This document shows positions 61,801-64,000 of a stretch of 64,000 nucleotides of DNA, piece after piece. Each line of letters opens with the position of its first letter. Position 1 is the first letter of the stretch. The translations under genes and the position numbers were made by a program. The DNA lies in assembly GCF_029846175.1 (NCBI RefSeq), contig NZ_JARWAC010000004.1, positions 310,001 through 374,000 on the forward strand, in the 5' to 3' direction. The stretch comes from Sphaerisporangium sp. TRM90804. Its GTDB lineage: Bacteria; Actinomycetota; Actinomycetes; Streptosporangiales; Streptosporangiaceae. Below the pieces are notes generated by a model. The model did no database searches and was not told the DNA's origin. It saw only the letters and a program-made list of their open reading frames with translations.

Positions 61801-62041
61801 AGATGTGAATCGTCAGCGCTTCGCGCACCTTTGGCGGCGGCCTCTCCCCCCACACCCGGGTGACGATGACGTCCACCGCGAGGGGCCGGCCGGCCGAGAG
61901 CAGCAGGATTGCCAGAATGAGCTGTTCCTTGGGGGGACCGAGCGAAATTACCCGTTCTCCGACGCGCAAGGTGACCCCTACCTCGGGACTTAACAGCCCG
62001 AAGTCCGCCCGTTCTGGCGTGATTCCATACGAATCAGCCAC
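58895..62041 (-). CDS. SARP-family regulator with NB-ARC and TPR domains
   Basis: 1048 residues, GTG start. OmpR-like winged helix at about 15-105 (RLRRRLREV), bacterial transcriptional activation domain about 110-260, NB-ARC ATPase with P-loop VQGMAGVGKSALAIHIA from about 290, and at least seven TPR units after residue 680 (ALAHYEEAGAIFSSLGDAKGEADALGH and relatives). This is the AfsR architecture. SARPs activate secondary-metabolite genes by binding direct heptamer repeats at promoters. It is divergent from the small peptide gene at 62280, the nearest candidate target. Confidence 0.93.
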   Translation of the reverse strand: MADSYGITPERADFGLLSPEVGVTLRVGERVISLGPPKEQLILAILLLSAGRPLAVDVIVTRVWGERPPPKVREALTIHISRLRRRLREVVGEAARIEGRGVTYGVMLDGCGLDLDRYRFLRRQAAAVAKSGDPGHALRLLKQAEGLWPGEALAGLPGEWARRMGQALAQERADGRRERIDLELRLGRHVEVLNELYELEVLHPSDESVAAQLMTALYRGDRQGEALEVYGRVSAHLRETLGTEPGNGLRALHRQILRQDPDLAVTPIYRRGEREPQPDTVPSDIPHFTGRREQIDAVRAMRAGKDGPLVVAVQGMAGVGKSALAIHIAHRLRSRYPDARLYLDLRAHDHLRPPLDASTALLMLLRMLGVPPASIPGSLPERAAMWQAELAYRRAIVILEDAAGVEQVRPLLGGASPALVLVTSRARFDDVPGVRCISLGEMPTGEATELATRLAGDRADPAGIDTVVRLCGGLPLMITLMAGRTGIEWLGAGQAHGISGVRDAVGDDYRKIEAAFELSYRDLGEWQQLVFRRLGLYPCGRVTAAVAAALCDVTPGRAQAAIDVLVRHCLLQETGAGGYRFHDLVRGYAHDRARREDPASENDRAVTRLLDHYLARVESAADALRRAQEKAGPEGGTEGRSASVPEARAWLGEEWGTVLQLVQYAVEHGWKEHGVRLMREMAEYLDTEGYWEDAAAGHALALHACRELGDGRGIARASLDLGFMRFRTGRHKDALRHTHEALMLYRTVADRGAEATCWDQIGVICWASAHYREALAHYEEAGAIFSSLGDAKGEADALGHTGIVYWHLGRYQESLDLLSRALALYQKAGDRRGEAKALNNMGDVHKRRGYHRDAIRLYQDSLEIFKEIAGRQNHAILNSNLGDIHQYESRYDAALECYRTAMATFQETGDRRNQADILTSIGTTYLLMRRADEALIHFEKAVGIAERISDSYQHVRAVAGVGDVHRAAGRCTLALEAFHKGITMARAIGDPYQEARIHASMADTFLYLDAADAARISWRQAYALFEQLDLPEAEMVRARLRDLDGEAP

Positions 62042-62279
62042 CTCTCCACGATGGCACGTTCCAAGCGATTTTTACCTTTCTTTACAGTCACACATGACTC
62101 TTGGGTGCTTTGGTAGTTAATGACGGTATTGTCCACTTAGGGGGCATAAGGTGTTTTTGGGACAGCAAAAGTGCCCACTAGAAGCATCACCAAAAAGGGG
62201 GCTATGATCCACTCGGCCCTCCGATACCCGGGCATTCGGGGGAAATATCAGTCAGTAATCCGAGGGAGACTCATCCCCA
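62042..62279. promoter_or_regulatory. AT-rich divergent promoter region of SARP / small peptide locus
   Basis: Markedly AT-richer than its surroundings (about 62060-62260). It must hold both divergent promoters. I could not identify a clean pair of SARP heptamer repeats by eye. Confidence 0.45.
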
Positions 62280-62471
62280 ATGATCGTGCTATCCGCAGCG
62301 TTGGTTGGTGCCGCCATGTCACTACCGACCACGTTCGCCGACTCCGCCTACGCCGAGCGGCGGTTCCCCGCCGCCCACGTCGTCTCCGACGACGTTCAGG
62401 GTGATAAAAGGATCTTCATGATCAACTTCGACAACCAGAGCGCGGCCTCCAGCGCTGACCTGGAGACATAG
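62280..62471 (+). CDS. Small putative exported peptide
   Basis: 63 residues; ATG with GGGAG eleven bases upstream. Residues 1-25 (VLSAALVGAAMSLPTTFADS then AYA) look like a signal peptide with an AYA cleavage site, though without N-terminal Lys or Arg. The remaining 38 residues are hydrophilic and end FDNQSAASSADLET. An internal ATG (62418) with AAAAGG upstream could give a 17-residue peptide. A strong hairpin follows at once, so the transcript looks monocistronic. Unknown family; a secreted signal or modified-peptide precursor are possibilities. Confidence 0.55.
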   Translation: MIVLSAALVGAAMSLPTTFADSAYAERRFPAAHVVSDDVQGDKRIFMINFDNQSAASSADLET

Positions 62472-62475
62472 ACGG

Positions 62476-62513
62476 CGCGGGTGGTGGCCGTCCGACGACG
62501 GCCGCCACCCGCG
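62476..62513 (+). terminator. 16-bp hairpin terminator after the small peptide gene
   Basis: Arms CGCGGGTGGTGGCCGT / ACGGCCGCCACCCGCG pair over 16 bp with one G-T wobble and a 6-base loop, starting five bases after the stop codon. It is the most stable hairpin noticed in the window. Confidence 0.8.
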
Positions 62514-62625
62514 GCGCGTGCAGGCGGGACGTCAAGCCGTCTGCAACCTCGACGCCCAGTGCGCGGGGGCACGCTCGCCGCCTGGCGGTCCGGCAGGGAC
62601 CGCGCCGCGAGCGAGGAGTCGAGGC

Positions 62626-63858
62626 ATGAACTACACAGAACAGCCCGTCAGGGGGCCGTTCTCGCCGGGGGTCACGGTGGCCGAGACGCACGGGGTGGAG
62701 CGGACGGTGCTCGCCGTGGTGCACCACGGCGCCGCCGCCGGGCGGCTGGGCGACGTCGTCCCGCTGGTCGAGCGCGACCGGCGCGTGCAGGTCGTCTACA
62801 CGGTCCCGCCTTCGTCGCTCTACGTCGGCGGCGCCCACGACTTCCTGCGGGACGCGCGGGCGCTGGTGATGCCCTGGCCCCAAGCCACGCACACCCGGTT
62901 CGACCTGGCCGTGGCGGCCGGGCAAGGCCTCCTGGACCGGGTGCACGCCCCCGTGATGACCCTCTCCCACGGCGCCGGCCCGAACGCCTACGTGCGGCGC
63001 CGCGACGGGGACGGGCCACCCGCCGCCCGGGCCGTTACCGGGCTCGCCCCGCAGTGCCTGACCACGCACGGGCGGGTGATCCCCGCCGCGATCATGCTGG
63101 GCCACGAGGACCATCGCCGCCTGCTGGCCGGCCAGTGCCCCGAAGCCGTGCCGTCGGCCGTCGTCGCCGGAGACCCGTGTTTCGACCGGATGCTCGCCGG
63201 CCGCCACCTGCGCGCGGCGTACCGCGCCGCGCTGGGCGCCGGGCCGGGCCACACGGTGGTCGTGGTCTCCTCGCACTACGCCCCCGGCTCGCTGCTCGGG
63301 CCACCCTGCCTGCTGAGCCGCCTGGCCGCGGAGCTGGATCCCGCGCACCACCTGACCGTCGTCATCCTGCACCCTGCCGTGTGGGCCCTTCACGGACACA
63401 GGCAGATAGTCGCCTGGTTCGAGCCCCTGGCGCGGACCGGCGCCGTCCTCCTGCCGCCCGAGGAGGGCTGGCGGGCCGCGCTGGTGGCGGCGGACGTCCT
63501 GCTGGCCGACCGCGGCTCGCCCGCCTGCTACGGCGCCGCGCTTGGGCTCCCCGTCCTGCTGGCGCCCTACGACCCCGGCGACGTGATCCCCGGCTCGCAG
63601 TTCGCCGCGCTCGGCGAGATCGCACCCCGGTTGACGGGGGCGCCGCTCGCGCGCCAGCTCGAGGCCGCCCGGCGAGGGTGGCCATCCGGGGCGGCGGCGG
63701 TGATGCGCGAGCGCCTGACATCCCTGCCCGGCGGCGCCGCCCGTGTCATCCGGCAGACCATGTACCGCCTGCTGAGGCTGGCCGAACCACCGGGCTCACC
63801 GCTCACCGAGCCGGTTCCCGCGCCCGAGCCGCTCCGGTTCAGCCGGCCGGTCACGTGA
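62626..63858 (+). CDS. GT-B / CDP-glycerol transferase-like protein
   Basis: 410 residues from ATG 62626 (GAGGAG upstream). Motifs in order: LSHGAGPN, VVAGDPCFDRML, VVVVSSHYAPGSLL, LHPAVWALHG and ADRGSPACYGAALGLPVLL, which follow the HG / GDP / HP / D-S pattern of CDP-glycerol glycerophosphotransferases and UDP-sugar 2-epimerase-like GT-B enzymes. It probably transfers a glycerol-phosphate or sugar, or is an inactive relative. The next gene overlaps its stop (GTGA). Confidence 0.72.
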   Translation: MNYTEQPVRGPFSPGVTVAETHGVERTVLAVVHHGAAAGRLGDVVPLVERDRRVQVVYTVPPSSLYVGGAHDFLRDARALVMPWPQATHTRFDLAVAAGQGLLDRVHAPVMTLSHGAGPNAYVRRRDGDGPPAARAVTGLAPQCLTTHGRVIPAAIMLGHEDHRRLLAGQCPEAVPSAVVAGDPCFDRMLAGRHLRAAYRAALGAGPGHTVVVVSSHYAPGSLLGPPCLLSRLAAELDPAHHLTVVILHPAVWALHGHRQIVAWFEPLARTGAVLLPPEEGWRAALVAADVLLADRGSPACYGAALGLPVLLAPYDPGDVIPGSQFAALGEIAPRLTGAPLARQLEAARRGWPSGAAAVMRERLTSLPGGAARVIRQTMYRLLRLAEPPGSPLTEPVPAPEPLRFSRPVT

Positions 63859-64000
63859 ACGTCGTCCGCGTGCTCGTCCCCCGCGCGACGGGCGACGGGC
63901 GCCGCGAGTGGGTGCTCGTGGACGAGCACGTGCGCGCCGAGTGCGACGAACCGGCGTGGTCCTCCATCGCCGACGTGGTCGTCTGCCGCCACCCCTCGCC
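63855..64000 (+). CDS. Hypothetical protein, 3' end outside window
   Basis: Starts with GTG overlapping the preceding TGA (GTGA), so it is translated together with the GT-B-like gene. 48 codons are visible, opening MNVVRVLVPRATGDGRREWV, with a Cys in AECDEPAW. No family is recognised from this fragment; it runs off the right edge. Confidence 0.65.
   Translation, partial: MNVVRVLVPRATGDGRREWVLVDEHVRAECDEPAWSSIADVVVCRHPS

Noticed and set aside
59048-61993. A 981-codon open frame antisense to the SARP gene
   Set aside because: The minus strand encodes an intact SARP-NB-ARC-TPR protein; the antisense frame has no recognisable domain.
1-64000. CRISPR arrays, insertion sequences and transposase genes
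   Set aside because: The repeat tracts seen are short, imperfect and without spacer regularity, and no transposase-like protein or terminal inverted repeat pair was found.

Overview
The window is high-GC DNA with GTG/ATG/TTG starts, four-base start/stop overlaps, cobalamin genes of the aerobic pathway, a SARP-type regulator, an AfsR-like ATPase and secreted hydrolases. This indicates a mycelial actinomycete; the mix of genes fits Streptosporangiaceae or a close relative, but no ribosomal marker is present, so the family is an inference.

Layout. 1-2.2 kb: tail of a gene cut by the window edge, a small membrane protein, a tyrosine recombinase and a tRNA with anticodon CAT, likely one end of an integrated element. 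2.4-11.4 kb: accessory enzymes and regulators (phospholipase D, CPBP membrane protease with its regulator, NmrA-like reductase with divergent TetR regulator, ArsR-like and AraC regulators, a TIR-domain protein). 11.4-30.9 kb: a large cobalamin locus. cobF is divergent from cobL-cobM-cobK; a MerR/CPBP pair interrupts the locus; cobG-cobH-cobIJ diverge from cobN, which carries a cobalamin riboswitch; and cbtB-cbtA-phosphatase-chlID-cobO-cobB form one operon behind a second riboswitch. Together these genes import cobalt, build the corrin ring by the oxygen-dependent route, insert cobalt with CobN plus a ChlID-type motor subunit, amidate and adenosylate it. 31-44.9 kb: mixed housekeeping and stress genes (NmrA-like reductase, inositol monophosphatase, secreted zinc protease, DUF2945/DUF3140 pair, PH-domain protein, an AceE-like transketolase, catalase, isochorismatase, XRE regulator plus membrane protein, CtaG-like and DUF2243 membrane proteins), with a 1-kb gene-free, repeat-bearing stretch at 39.1-40.1 kb. 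45-53.3 kb: a carbohydrate module: secreted GH95 enzyme, LacI regulator, and a sugar ABC importer without its own ATPase. 53.5-58.9 kb: STAS anti-anti-sigma factor, FabG-like reductase, a small gene with a leaderless-type promoter, an AfsR-like ATPase, a small membrane protein and RidA. 58.9-64 kb: a SARP-NB-ARC-TPR regulator divergent from a tiny putative exported peptide gene with its own strong terminator, followed by a GT-B/CDP-glycerol-transferase-like gene and a coupled gene running off the window.

Most unusual points: a 40-bp duplication that inserted a 30-codon mini-ORF between cobM and cobK while keeping GTGA coupling on both sides; a diverged relic of the cobIJ 3' end beside cobIJ; a repetitive linker of about 150 residues inside CobB; several near-perfect palindromic operators; two promoters placed to give leaderless mRNAs; and the SARP/small-peptide/transferase locus at the right edge. 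No CRISPR array, insertion sequence or complete biosynthetic cluster was seen.
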